Notes: a model not told the origin generated them from the letters alone. A DNA stretch of 64,000 nucleotides from Eulemur rufifrons (GCF_041146395.1 NC_090989.1:125611501-125675500), one strand, 5' to 3'. Counted from the stretch's first letter, positions 34,120-45,819 are shown. Program-made: numbers and translations.

Positions 34120-34600
34120 TCTGGCAAGCATGGTTGTGAAACTGCAAGTAGCAGGAAACCCACCTACCATGGCTTGAACAAATAGGAGCTCATTTTTCTC
34201 ATACAGCAAGAAGTTTGGCCCTAGGCAATCACTGGATTCGCTCATGAGTTTAGGATCAATTCACTCAGGATCAATCAGGATCAGTATCTGTGCAATTCTT
34301 TTGGACTTTTCTTCATGATTACGAGGCCATTATTGCAGCTGCAGCCATCACATCTATATTCAAGGCAAAATGAAACAGAACAACAACAACAACAACAAAA
34401 ACAAAATAGATAAGGGGAATGGCAACACCAACTGTATCTACCTCTTTTTGTCAGAAGGTGAAAGTTTTCCCAGAAGCCCTCCCAATGGACTTATCCATAG
34501 GTCTCCATAGGTCTCACTGTCCAAAATTGGGCACATTGCCACCTGAATAAAATTAGGACTCTACTGGTGAGGAAAAAGCGGGGACAAGTATGGGAGTGCC
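34120..34600 (-). repeat. Old interspersed repeat, family not recognised
   Basis: The stretch carries CCATGGCTTGAACAAATAGG, AGCTCATTTTTCTCATACAG and CCAAAATTGGGCACATTGCC, an order I associate with a mammalian repeat I cannot name. Small tandem motifs lie inside: AGGATCAAT three times at 34251-34280, an (AAC)n run at 34381-34400, and CATAGGTCTC twice near 34495. Confidence 0.35.
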
Positions 34601-34604
34601 CCAA

Positions 34605-36080
34605 TCATAGAACTCATAGTCTCTCTCCTGAAGGATCTAATGATGGCTTGTAGAGATAAAACATATGCATGGATATTTGAATAATATGAGAGTTAAGAGA
34701 ATATTTAAGGCAATAATCATGTAAATGACAGAACAGACAGTGTAGAGAAAGAGACCTTAGTGTTCTAATGCAGCCCATGGCCATTTCAAGGAGGGCTGAC
34801 ATGAAGGGATTCTGCGTTTCAGTTGGACTCTATGGTCTCTTGCTTGCTGCACTGTGTCATGTTGATGTCACCTGCCAGAGCAGAAGTGGGTTCTGGGCAA
34901 CTGTTCAGATAAGGTGTCTTCTTCAGGGTTGATGGGCAAGGAGTAGGGAACTTAGCCTGGGGACACAGGTTTTGCGTACGCAAATCCAGCCCTCACCTAC
35001 ATCCAGACTTCTTGCTATATGAGAAAGATGGAAGAAAAGGCACTGCAGGGATTGAAGAAAGGGTCCCGAACACGAGTCCACAAGTTTGTTTTGTGAGAGT
35101 ATTTCTCTAAACAATAAAGACATCCACTTGCTTGTAATTAGCCTGGGCCCCCTTAGTCACCCAGATCTAATACCAAGCGCTTCAGAGCAAAGGGCCATTG
35201 CCCTGGAGTTACTGGCACTCACTTTTTGGCACCAGATGTATTAACATTAATGATCCCAATCCCATATGGAGCTCCCTGGACCATTCAGATAATGAATTTG
35301 CCTTATGGCAGCAGTGCTCCTGCTAATGAGAAATGGATGTTTTCTGTAAGTTTTTATTTTAATTTGGTGGCTCTTGTGATATTGATCCCTGGATCATTTG
35401 CTGTGAAAGCTCAGCTTTAATTTTCTCAATAACAAGGTTCACCAACCTATTGGGATGTTGGTTTGGAAAACCAGGATAAAATTCTACAGAACTGTCTCTC
35501 CCATCTCCCTAGGTCCTTCATGTGCCTCAGGTCAAATTCCAACTGCCAGTATCTATATCTTTTGCCTGAGGGCTTTATTTGAAACTATGGGAGGCCTTTC
35601 TCTCTGCCCACTCTGCAGGCCAGAAGTGTCAGAAGATTAATGTTACCCTTCCTTCAGAGTAGCTCTTAACCAAGGATTGATGAGATTTGATGGCTCCTCT
35701 GGTGGGTAGATCTCCAAGGCATGTGCTCTATACTTTTCCCAGAGTTTCTTCCTGGGATTAAGCTACTGTTGCCCATGGTGGTTGCTACTTTACTAACACT
35801 CCCTTGATTGGAGAGGCCCCTTCTGTTTCACTTTCCTTTGCCCCTCTGCCCTGGTTTCCCCCAGCAGGTTCACACATCAATAAAGAATGTCAACGTTATC
35901 AACTGACTCTAAAAATGAAAAAGCTCTGGCAATCCCAAGGAGACCAAGGGGAAGGAACATGTCTATTTCCAAGTTTCACTGATGAGGGAAAGAGGGCTCT
36001 GACCCAAAGAGCTGCCCAGAGAGTCTGCCAGAGGGGGAAGTACACAGTGCTGATGGACAATGAGCTATGGATGATAATAA
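34605..36080. other. Repeat-poor sequence, no gene seen
   Basis: No interspersed repeat is obvious. The interval 35220-35440 is AT-rich with many short palindromic AT motifs (ATTAATGATCCC, GCTAATGAGAAATGG, GCTTTAATTTTC) and could be conserved noncoding DNA. Reading frames at 35226-35420, 35455-35640 and 35804-36115 have no recognisable homology. Confidence 0.35.
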
Positions 36081-36084
36081 GAAT

Positions 36085-36300
36085 TGATATTTATTTTCAT
36101 TTACTTTGCATTTAGAATCTTCACTGAATTTAATCCTCCCAACAAATCTCTGAGGCAGTTGTTACCATCTCCATTTTATAGAAGGAGAAACTAAAATTCA
36201 GAAAGGTTGAATGGGTTGCTTAAAGTCATTGAACAAGTAAGTGACACAGTTAAAATTCAGAACAAGTCAGTTTCATCTCCAAGTCCTATCTCTGAACTCT
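36085..36300 (-). repeat. MIR SINE, antisense
   Basis: TTTAATCCTCCCAACAAATC, CCATCTCCATTTTATAGAAG, GAGAAACTAAAATTCAGAAA and AGTAAGTGACACAGTTAAAA follow the MIR core in reverse. Confidence 0.85.
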
Positions 36301-36577
36301 TACGCTGTACTCCCTTCCTGGGAGGGACACAGGACTGCTTTTTTGTCCCTGGACTAATGCCAGAAGTCAATCACTGTCCAAATGGGAAGATACCCTGGGG
36401 TTTAGGTTCTTTTAACAAATGTTTTAATGTTTACCTGAACGGTTAGAGTTGGCATGTAACTGTGGTGAGGTCACGCTGGGCCACCTTGATTTGTTTCCTC
36501 TCTGGACACACTTTGAATAGATTCCTCAAGATGGCAAAGGAGACCAAGTCAGAAAGACAACAAGGACATTTGTTCAT

Positions 36578-36719
36578 CTGAGTGTGGTGGCTCGTGCCTG
36601 TAATCCCAGCTACTTGGGAGACTGAGGTTGGAGATTACTTGAGGCCAGGAGTTCAAGACCAGCCTGGGCAATATAGTGAGAACCCACCTCTTAAAAAAAA
36701 AAACAAAACCTACATCAAA
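36578..36719 (+). repeat. Monomeric Alu-type SINE (FLAM-like)
   Basis: A single left-type monomer runs from GAGTGTGGTGGCTCGTGCC to CAATATAGTGAGAACCC and an A-rich tail. GACATTTGTTCAT is duplicated at 36565-36577 and 36720-36732. Confidence 0.9.
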
Positions 36720-36849
36720 GACATTTGTTCATGTCAAACAACTTTATTGGACAGACCTCATGTTGTACATTCTTCTTCTCTAAAGGGTTGGATCCAGTGA
36801 TTTTCTTGTAGCAGAAGTGCTTTGGGGTGTGTGGCATAGATGTATTGGT

Positions 36850-37230
36850 GAACTATTACCACAATAATGCGGTGTAACAAACCATCCTAAGATTCAGTTG
36901 CTTAAAACAATAATCTCTTATTGTATATCCATCATTCTGTGGGTCAGCTACAACTTAGCTGTGCTGGCACTCTGTTCCAGCTTTAAGGCTATAGATTAGA
37001 TTCAGGTCAGCTCCACATGTTTTGTTCTGGGGCCCAGGACAAAGGAGCAGCAGCTACTTGGAGTATATCCTTCTCATGGTGGATCACCAGAGCACAAAAG
37101 AGCAGCCCAGCCATACAAGCATATTTCAAGCCTCTGTTCATTTCATATGGTCAAACCCAAAGTTAGGAGGTAGGTGTACAGCACCCTGCATGAAGCTGTA
37201 CCAAAATGGTGGATAATTCTACTACAAGAG
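36850..37230 (-). repeat. ERVL/MaLR-class LTR, antisense
   Basis: GAACTATTACCACAATAATG, GTAACAAACCATCCTAAG, CAGTTGCTTAAAACAATAAT and GTGGGTCAGCTACAACTTAG match the family at 3210, 11995, 20955 and 46500. Confidence 0.65.
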
Positions 37231-37234
37231 AATG

Positions 37235-38315
37235 ACAAATTTGGACTAATGATTCAAAGTAACATGTACCCTATGATAATATTGACATGTATCTTTTCAA
37301 ATACATTTTTGTTCCAATTTGGGTATTCTCAAGTAGCCAAAATAAGTGTCTATGTCATCGGGAACAGAGGAAGTGGGGAGAAGGTACAGGAAGGGAAGAG
37401 TTAGAATATCACATTCACGTTCTTAGGATCCCAGGCATCTGCAAGTCTGTGTAGCTACGTTGCTGTATGTGTTTATACATTTGATAAGGAAATGCTAAGA
37501 AGGACATGAAAGTTGTGAAACTGCTTTAGAGTTCATTCATTAACTCTAAAAAGCAAGCGCCTCAAATTCCAAAAGACAGACAAATGCTTAAAAGGAGCAC
37601 AATGTACATAAAATTTCTTTTCCACTGTTTGAGCTGTGTTTTTAAAGCAAAAAATAGGCTTCATCAGCTAAGATGTTGTAAAACCATCAACTAGAAATTT
37701 CACTTACAGCTGATAAGTCATATGACCAATGAACAAAAGTGGATGGGGGAGAAATTGGTGGTTATATCAATATTTGATGGCAAGTTTTGATTTTCCCTTT
37801 GGTAGCAACCAATTGACAAAATTAGCACCAGTCACAAAAACTTATGAATAGTCCTATTATTAGGAAAAAAAAAAAAAGAGAAAACCTGATAATGTCAGAG
37901 ACAATTATTAAAAAATGTTCTTTTTTTTTTTTTTTTCATAGCAACTACATGTGTATCCATGCTCTGGGACTTTTCCCCTATCAGCATCCCATCTGCATCC
38001 AGACCCTGCTTCTGTTCATCACACCGACTCTGACTGTGCAGCTTGCACGAGTGGCAGTATAGGCTCCAGACCCTCAACATGCAACCTTCTCCCTCTCTTG
38101 TCTCAAGCCACGATAAATTACACACACTTTAGAACAAGCCGTTACCCATAAATACTTAATGACTTTCACCTTCAAAGCATTGTGCAAGTGTACTTAGCCT
38201 TATTTTGAGGTGCCTACTATGCATCTTCAATTTTTAAGACATAGTTTCTTTGTTTTTTCTATAACTGATCATGCCCTTTATTATAATCCTTAATACAAAA
38301 CTGAGTTTTTTAAAA
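37235..38315. other. Mostly unassigned sequence
   Basis: A poly(A) run lies at 37865-37878 and an oligo-T run at 37920-37936. The latter could be the tail of an antisense retrocopy, but the sequence beyond it (to about 38120) matches nothing I recognise. Confidence 0.35.
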
Positions 38316-38319
38316 AAAA

Positions 38320-38740
38320 TAATAGTTTTATTGAGATATAATTCACAGAACCATAAAATTCAAGCTTTTAAAGTGTGGCATTCAGTAGTTTTTAGTATTT
38401 TTAGAGTTGTGCAACCATCACCATTATCTAACTTTAGAACATCTTCATCACTCCAAAAAGTAGCAGTCACTCCAATTCTGCCTCCTCCCACCCTTGCCAA
38501 ACTGTAGCCCTTGGCAACCACTAATGTACTTTCTGTCTCTATGCCTTTACCTATTCTGAACACTTCATATAAATAGAATCATACAATATGTGGCCTTTTG
38601 TGACTGGCTTCTTTCACTTAGCATTATATTTTCAATTCATACATGTTGTAGCATGTATCAGTACTTCATTCCCTTTTTATTGCTAAATGACATTCAATTG
38701 TATGTATATACCACATTTTGATTATCCATTCGTTAGTAGA
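38320..38740 (-). repeat. Old L1 3' UTR, antisense
   Basis: TAGTTTTATTGAGATATAAT, TTTAGAGTTGTGCAACCATC, CAACCACTAATGTACTTTCT and TATATACCACATTTTGATTA form the standard antisense L1M 3' order. It butts directly onto a sense L1 from about 38742. Confidence 0.85.
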
Positions 38741-39650
38741 TGAAAGATCTGTACAAGGAAAACTACAAAATACTGAGAAAAGAAATTGAAGAGGACACAA
38801 AAAAATGGAAAGACATTCCATGCTCATGGGTGGAAGAATTAATGTCATTAAAATGACCATACTGCCCAAAGCAATCTACAGAATAAATGCAATCACTATC
38901 AAAATACCAATGTCATTTTTCACAGAAATAGGAAAAAAATCCTAAATTCATATGGAACCAAAAAAGAGCCCAAATAGCCAAAGCAATCTTGAGCAAAAAG
39001 GACAAGGCTGGAGGCATCATACTACTTGACTTCAAAACATTTTACAAGGCTATAGTAACAAAAACAACATGATATTGGTATAAAAATAGACACATAGACC
39101 AATGGCACAGAATAGAGAACCCAGAAATAAATCCACATATTTACAGACAACTGATCTTTGAAAAGCCACTAAAAACATATGTTGGGGAAAGGACACCCTC
39201 TTCAATAAACGATATTGGGAAAACTGGATAATCATACACAGAAGAATGAAACTGGACTCCTATCTCCTACCATACACAAAAGTCAACTTAAGATAAATTA
39301 AAGACTTAAACATGAGACTCAAAACTATAAAACTACTAGAAGAAAACATAGGGAAAACTCTTCAGGACATTAGTCTAGAAAAATATTTTATGGCTAAGCA
39401 CAGGTAACAACAGCACAGGCAACAAAACCAAAAATAGACAGATGGGACTAAATTAAACTAAAAAGCATCTTCATAGCAAAAGAAACAATCAACAGAGTAA
39501 AGAGACAACTTCCTGAATGGGAGAAAATATTTGCAAGTTACTCATCTGTCAGGGGACTAATATCCAAAATATACAAAGAACTTAAACATCTTAACAGTGA
39601 AAAACAAATAATCCCATTAAAAATGGGCAAATGACATGAATAGTCATTTC

Positions 39651-39993
39651 TTTTTTTTTTTTTTTTTTGAGACAGAGTCTCACTCTGTTGCCCAGGCTAG
39701 AGTGAGTGCCGTGGCATCAGCCTAGCTCACAGCAACCTCAAACTCCTGAGCTCGAGCGATCCTCCTGTCTCAGCCTCCCGAGTAGCTGGGACTACAGGCA
39801 TGCACCACCATGCCCGGCTAATTTTTTCTATATATATTTTTAGCTGTCCATATAATTTCTTTCTATTTTTTTTTAGTAGAGATGGGGTCTCGCTCTTGCT
39901 CAGGCTGGTCTCGAACTCCTGAGCTCAAACGATCCGCCCACCTCGGCCTCCCAGAGTGCTAGGATTACAGGCGTGAGCCACCGCGCCCGGCCA
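39651..39993 (-). repeat. Alu SINE, full length, young-looking
   Basis: Oligo-T with GAGACAGAGTCTCACTCTGT leads to GTGAGCCACCGCGCCCGGCC. GAATAGTCATTTC is repeated at 39638-39650 and 39994-40006. It is nearly the same sequence as the copy at 13914-14252, so both belong to a recent strepsirrhine-type Alu subfamily. Confidence 0.97.
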
Positions 39994-40316
39994 GAATAGT
40001 CATTTCTTAAAAGAAGACATGCAAATGGCTAGCAGGTATATGAAAAAATGCTCGACATCACTAATTATTAGGGAAATGCAAATCAAAACCACAATGAGAT
40101 GTCATCTCACCCAGTTAGAATGGCTATTGCTAAAAAGATAAAAAAAAAAAAGTGCTGGCAAGGATATGGAGAAAAGGGGACTCATTCACTGTCAGAAGGA
40201 TTAGTACAACCACTATGGAGAAACAGTATGGAGATGTCTCAAAAAACTAAAAACAGAACTACCATTCAATCCAGCAAATCCCACCACTGGGTATCTATCC
40301 AAAGGAAAAGAAATCA

Positions 40317-40349
40317 ATCACTTCTCAGACTTTTGGCTAAGACCAAATG
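40317..40349 (+). pseudogene. U2 snRNA 5'-end retrocopy, 33 nt
   Basis: ATCACTTCTCAGACTTTTGG followed by CTAAGACCAAATG follows U2 snRNA nucleotides 1 to about 33, with five differences (from memory of U2), mostly transitions. It breaks the L1 text exactly between CCAAAGGAAAAGAAATCA and AAAAGAAAAAGAAACCAG, a plausible A-rich target duplication. No poly(A) separate from the target is evident. The other 155 or so nucleotides of U2 are absent, so it is dead on arrival. Confidence 0.75.
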
Positions 40350-41094
40350 AAAAGAAAAAGAAACCAGTATTTCAAAGGGATACCTGCACTCACATGTTTA
40401 TTGCAGCACTATTCACAATAGCAAAGATATGGAATCAACCTAAGTGCCCATCAATGGAGGAATGGATAAGGAAATGTGGTATATACACACAATGGAATAC
40501 TACTCAATCATAAAAAGGAATGAAATCCTGTCATTTGCAGCAACATGGGTGGAACTGGAGATCATTATGTTAAGTGAAATAAACTAGGCACAGAAAGACA
40601 AATACAGCATTTTCTCACTCATTTGTGGGAGCTAAAAAATTTGATCTCATGAACATGGAGAATAGAATGACAGATGCCAGAGACTGGGAAGGGTGAGTGG
40701 GGATATGGGGGGATAAAGAGAGGTTGATTATGGTTATGGATACAAACATACAGTTAGATATTAATAGAAGAACTAATGTTTGATAGCAAACTAGGGTGAC
40801 TATAGTTAGCAAAAACATTATGCATATTTCAAAGTAACTATCAATAGAAGAGAGAACTTAAAATGATACCAACACATAAAAATGATAAACACTCAAGGTG
40901 AAGGATACCCTAAATACATTGACTTGGTATACATACATACATTGGTATACATACATTCTGTGCATGTTACAAACACTTGCATGTACTTCATACATATGTA
41001 AATTATTATATATCAATAAAAGGGGGAAAAAGTATTTTCTTGGAGACTTGAATTTATGGCCTAAGATTTGTTCCCATTTCCTTTAAATATTTAC

Positions 41095-41300
41095 AAAACT
41101 TAATGTTACAGCATATTCCATTTTATTCATGAAAAAAATATATTGTATTTTCCAAGGTTTTTAATTTGATTTTGTGGTATGTTTCATCAAATGGATGTGT
41201 CATAATCTATTTTGTCTCTTCATGTGGGACATATATTTAGTTTCCAATTTTTATTATTATAAATGATGCTGTGATAAATATCTTTCACATTAAGCTCTAT
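41095..41300 (-). repeat. Old L1 3' fragment, antisense
   Basis: ATTCCATTTTATTCATG, GACATATATTTAGTTTCC and ATAAATGATGCTGTGATAAA match the antisense L1M pattern in which the text mentions a replaced base of the old 3' UTR. The edges are unclear. Confidence 0.5.
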
Positions 41301-41329
41301 TTTATGAACCCACGAGGGTTGAAACTTAA

Positions 41330-41505
41330 TTATGAAAAGCTCAGTCACTCAGTGCTACCCATTTGTAGAATACGGATGATAATAATACCTTCTCATAGGA
41401 CTGTTTGGAGGATTAAATTAACTAATTCTCGTACCGCACTTAGTGCAGTGTTTGACTTCATATAAATGCTCCATAAATGTTGTTATTATTATTATCATTG
41501 GTGGC
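41330..41505 (+). repeat. MIR SINE, sense
   Basis: CCCATTTGTAGAATACGGAT, GATAATAATACCTTCTCATA, GGACTGTTTGGAGGATTAAA, CTTAGTGCAGTGTTTG and ATGTTGTTATTATTATTATC follow the MIR core and tail. Confidence 0.85.
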
Positions 41506-41509
41506 AGTT

Positions 41510-42955
41510 CAAAAATAACCATTTTTCACAGTGGTAAACAGGAAGTAATATTATGTACTAGTTAACTGACAAAGGGACACTGCTGTACAGAATTTTCTGA
41601 AGAAGTCAGCTCTTTATTTTATCCTTTCTTCAGGGCTTTAAAAGCCTTATAAAAAGGATATGGGCCTAGAGATAGCAGTGCATTTGGGCTCAAGATCCCA
41701 GTGGAACCATCAACCTGAAAATAGTCAGGCTTTCTTGGCCATAGCTTGCCTCCACTTCGCTCTGTGGTCTTCTTCTCTTTCCTCTCTTGTAATGACTGGT
41801 TTTGTCTCCTACTTAGTTTATACAGGGAACATGATCACCAACTAGACTGAAGTTTATTGATATATGTAGTAGGTTCAGCAACCTGGAAAGAAATCCATCC
41901 CTTTTCCAAGGCCCAAAGTCAAACTTTCCCAGGGGATAAGATTGATTAGTTTAAATTGGGATGGTGCCTACCTCTGAATTGATAACTTGGAGCTAGAGGA
42001 ACAGGATAACATTGCACGAACTAGTGGCTCTCAAGTACACCATGTGGCTTGGTTCTAGGGATGGCAAGATCCAGAACAGTAGGAACAGTGGTAGGACAGA
42101 TGATGTAATAGATGTCCAGTGTGGCTGGTCCCCTGCCATCTTCTTGTGGCCCTTGAGAAAGAAGGTGGAGCAGGCCTCCCTGAACACTCCTCCTGTGAGG
42201 TGGGAAGTGATTACTAGCTTGGCCATTACTTCACCTAGCATGTGAACATGCCTTCCCCTGAGCTCTCTCTGTTTCTCTTTACCTGGGCCCAGTTCCCAAC
42301 CTGTAGGCAAAGGAAGGCTTGCTGAGGCTTCCAAGTGAATGGTGCTGCTACATTTTAAGAAGCCCTTAGGACCATCCTGGGAACACTTTGGCCCTCTGCC
42401 ATCCTGAGAGCAGGCACGCTGACGCTTGGTGCAGGTGTCTTGAGAAGTTAAGTACAGCTCACAAAGATGGCGACGTGTATATCAGAACCCAAGCTGCTGT
42501 CAGGGAACATAGGGATTTTGTTATTTCCATGTTAGCAGCTTACTCTCTGTGGGTTTTGTCACATTCGTTTCAGAGGACAGAGTGTTTTCCTGATTGACAC
42601 CTTAGAAGTGCTCTTTGTGGCAAAGTCACAAATATTTCCAGTTCTTGCTGGGCGTGAAGATGGCTGAGCCACTGGAGACAATCTTTCGGTGTCACTTGAC
42701 ACAGCGTGTGAGGTCAGGTTGGGGTGAACGCCGTTGTCTGGACACAAAGCTGGAGCATTATCTGCTCTGTGGGGAGGCCCATCGTGCTCGGGCTGCTCGG
42801 GAGAAAGACTGACACATGTGGGTCATTCCACAGAGCCCTTTTCCCCTCACAGAGCAAAGCAGGCCTGACACTTCTGGAAGAAAATGACACTGAAAGCACC
42901 CAGACAGAAGAGGGGCAAACATTAGCAATGCTTTGTGGAAAGCCCTTTCTTCAGG
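41510..42955. other. Unassigned sequence
   Basis: No repeat is recognised. Overlapping frames on both strands (for example 41993-42334, 42012-42245, 42724-43098) show no recognisable protein and are counted as chance. Confidence 0.4.
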
Positions 42956-42959
42956 GATT

Positions 42960-43090
42960 CATGCCAATCATTATTTTACCCACTTTAGCTAATCCATTTC
43001 TATTTTTTGACAGTCGAAAGAAAGTCGACTGTTATTTATTGAATTCTTACTGTGTGCTAGGGCCAGTAGTGCTGAGGACGGCTTGGGCAG
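42960..43090 (-). repeat. L2/MIR-like antisense fragment
   Basis: CATGCCAATCATTATTTTAC, TTATTTATTGAATTCTTACT and GTGTGCTAGGGCCAGTAGTG recall an antisense L2 3' end. A small hairpin, ACAGTCGA...TCGACTGT, lies at 43011-43033. Confidence 0.4.
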
Positions 43091-43114
43091 GCTCCTAAGA
43101 GCCAGTTGTTCAAT

Positions 43115-43450
43115 TTCCAGGAATTTTGCAAAACAGCTTCTAAACACAGCCATTATTAAAAGTTAAATTATATTAATTTATCATTAAACTATACTAGAAA
43201 CAAAGATAATAAATACACTCATCACATTCTAATTATTTTACTACATTTTACTGTTGCTTATGCTCTTGAAGTCACTTGTGTCTACTGTGTCTGCATGTTG
43301 GAAATACTGTATGATAACTTGCTACTGTGCATCTCTGTGACACTGGTGGCTTGAAATTGGCCATGGTGGGAGTAGTTACACCACAGAAATCAGCAAATGC
43401 TACAAATCAGGGCTTGATGTATTGTATTATTAATTGTTCATATTTTAAAA
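43115..43450 (+). repeat. Dispersed unnamed repeat, copy 2
   Basis: CCAGGAATTTTGCAAAACAG, AAACACAGCCATTATTAAAA, ACTATACTAGAAACAAAG, TCTAATTATTTTACTACA, GGCTTGAAATTGGCCATGG and CAGCAAATGCTACAAATCAG are shared with copies at 425-850 and 56360-57000. It is the best-preserved copy. Confidence 0.7.
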
Positions 43451-43909
43451 TGATGGAGAAAATGATACAGATTATGCTTAAAAATGTGTCATGTCTATAG
43501 CTGTTATATTATCGATAGCACAAAAATTGGAGAAAATATTCCAGTATTTGAAACTATTACCTGATTCAGCAAAGAAGTTGTAGTTGTTCGTGTTACTGAC
43601 CAATGAGTGAAGTTCTGACATACAATTTTCTTTTACTTTTATATTATGAATGTAAACAAAAATATCAATCAACATATCTGTATCATAGCCACACTCATTT
43701 GTTAGTTGCAACCAGAGGTTGGCTGTGGATACAAGAGTTCAGCAAAATCATCGAAAGCATTTCATGAGAATTAATCAGCTAAATGGAATTTACAATGAGT
43801 ATTGCATATTTCATTATTATTTGTAAATTATGTGTTACACATCTTTTCTATCAATAAAATTTACATAAACTTATATGTATACACACTTTTCTTGGGAGTT
43901 GCCAGTTAT

Positions 43910-44175
43910 AACCATTGGTTATTATTTCCTCTGCCATGAATGTACTTCTCTCTTTATCTCATCCTCCAAAACCCAATTCAGAGGCTAATCTATCCCTTCT
44001 TTGGGGTCCTTTGTTGCAGCCCTGTTCCCAGTGCATTGCAGTTCTGTGCAGGTCACTCTACTTTCCAGGACAAGTACAGCTGAAGGGCAGGGACCTTGAA
44101 TTATTCAGCTCTGATCATCTAGAGCTGAGTTCAGCACTTGGTACATAGGAGGTGCCCAATAGGTGTTAGTTAAAA
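43910..44175 (+). repeat. L2 LINE 3' fragment, sense
   Basis: Degraded coding blocks are followed by CTGAAGGGCAGGGACC, CAGCACTTGGTACATAGG and GGTGCCCAATAGGTGTTAG, the L2 3' end. Confidence 0.6.
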
Positions 44176-44179
44176 GAAA

Positions 44180-45145
44180 CAGCAAGAGTCTTGGGGGTTG
44201 ATGGGGAAGGGGAGTAGGGGAGGGAAAAGAGAAGTAGGAGGTTATGTGTATAGAAAAAGCACGGTGGAGAATATTATAGATCACCTCTTAAAACTTAAAT
44301 ATCCATAGGGTTCCTAAAGGTCTATATAAACTGCAGCAAACTTTGACTGACCAAAGACCAAATCACTACCAATAAAAGCTCTTGATGAAGTGGATTTGTT
44401 TGGGGATGATCACGTGTTTAGAGGAGCAAGACAAGTCTCCAGGTAATCATATCACGCCAGGTAATCATATCACTCCAGGTATTTGATGTGTGTCCTGGGT
44501 GAATTCAGCTCAGTGGCCAATCCTTCCAAACAATTTTCCTTATAATGTTCAATGAACACTTCCTTGAATGAGGCAGGCACTGGATTTTCTATGCATCATG
44601 TGTAAGGGAGGTGACAATAGAACACCAGAAGCCCAGGAGAATTTAGTCCCCTCCCAGCCTCTGAGTCCTACTGCATGTCCCTTCTGCAAAGTCCTCCCCA
44701 CACCCTTGTGAAAGGACCTGGATGCCATCCCTCCTAGTGGAGAAGTGTTTTCAGTCTTTAAAACCCAGCCATTATTGGCTGGCTAGCTAATTTTCCTCTC
44801 CAAAAAGAGCACAATCACCCATCTCCCCAAAACACACATCTAGCCAGGATCAGATTTCCCTCAGCCAGCCAGCCACTCCTCTACAATGAGCGGTTGCCAA
44901 CAAGCTTGGAAGACAGAAAGCAAATGGCCTTCCTTTCTCCCTCACTACCTCCATCACATCAGTCATAACCCCCAGGAAACGTCAGCTGGGACCTGTCCAG
45001 CCTCCAGCCATAGCCCAGTGCAGGGTAGGCATGTTAAAAACAACAACAACAAAAAGACAAAAACAAGAAAAATCACTTATATTCCCCTCATCCTTTCCCT
45101 CAAGTCTTATTTGCCATTTGCTCAAGATAGCCTTGCAGTAGGAAA
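44180..45145. other. Unassigned sequence apart from the tandem at 44438
   Basis: A G-rich stretch lies at 44195-44230 and an (AAC)n run at 45039-45052. No gene is visible; the frames at 44886-45188 are chance. Confidence 0.4.
44438..44480. repeat. 19-bp direct repeat, about 2.3 copies
   Basis: CCAGGTAATCATATCAC occurs twice, one base apart from a perfect match, followed by CCAGGTATTT. No family is recognised. Confidence 0.9.
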
Positions 45146-45149
45146 ATGA

Positions 45150-45815
45150 AATCGGGCCCAGGTCCTCATTTCTCCTCTGGATTGTCACAGTAGATGCCCT
45201 GCTTCTACCCAGGCCCCCTGCAAGCCTGTTCTCAATTCAGAGGCAGGAGGGGTTCCGTCAAAAGGCACATTCCTCTGCTCCGATCTCCCAGGGGCTCCCA
45301 CTTCCATCGGAGGGAAAGCCCGAATTGTACAATGGCTTAAGGCTCTGCATGATCAGCCCCTCCCTGCAACCCTTCATGCATCTAATTTCCTACTAGGCTC
45401 ACTCCTTGACAGCCGTGGTAATCTTGTTCTTCAAACTCTCTAGGCATCTCCCATCTCAGGACCTCCACCCACGTTGTTCCCCCTGCCTGGGACACTCTCC
45501 CCCAGATGTCCACAGGGCTTGCTCCCTCACCTCCTTCCGGTCTTTGTGCAAACATCGCCTTCTCCATGAGGTCTACCCTACCACATCTGGTGCGGTTTAG
45601 TGCTGCAGACTGCCTTCTTCCTCTCCAATACTGTTCCTCCTCACTGTGTCCTATTATTTCCATAGAATTTACCATCTTCTAGTGTAACATACCATTTACA
45701 TATTTATTACGTTTATGGTTTGTCTCTCCCCTGTATAAATGTAAGCTCTAAGAGGACATAGATTTTTGACTTTTTGGCCTATTTTAGGAGCTCAATAAAT
45801 AGTTGTTGAATGACA
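45150..45815 (+). repeat. L2 LINE, sense, long 3' part
   Basis: C-terminal blocks of old L2 coding sequence (TGCCTGGGACACTCTCCC, GTCTTTGTGCAAACATCGCC, TTCTCCATGAGGTCTACCC) lead to GTGTCCTATTATTTCCATAG, TAAGCTCTAAGAGGACATAG and GAGCTCAATAAATAGTTGTT. It is one of the longest L2s in the window, with stops. Confidence 0.85.
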
Positions 45816-45819
45816 TATC

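Larger units (their letters stand above)
38742..41035 (+). mobile_element. 5'-truncated L1, sense (ORF2 C-terminus and 3' UTR)
   Basis: It opens in the ORF2 C-terminal region (AAAGATCTGTACAAGGAAAA), passes through ATTCCATGCTCATGGGTGG, TGGCACAGAATAGAGAACCC, GAGAAAATATTTGCAAG and AATGGGCAAATGACATG, and reaches the 3' part (GGTATATACACACAATGGAA, TGGAACTGGAGATCATTATG). It ends near TATCAATAAAAGGGGGAAAA. Frameshifts and stops are frequent. It carries an Alu (39651-39993) and a U2 5' fragment (40317-40349). Confidence 0.9.

Noticed and set aside
34251..34280. AGGATCAAT triple repeat as a binding-site array
   Set aside because: It lies in an old repeat and is most simply slippage.
37895..38125. Minus-strand 76-codon frame next to an oligo-T run
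   Set aside because: It could be a retrocopy tail, but the residues resemble no protein and no direct repeats were found.
38666..39235. Minus-strand frames over 38.7-39.2 kb
   Set aside because: They are antisense frames of L1 ORF2.
43011..43033. Inverted repeat ACAGTCGA...TCGACTGT
   Set aside because: Arms of 8 bp with no flanking support for a regulatory or mobile role.
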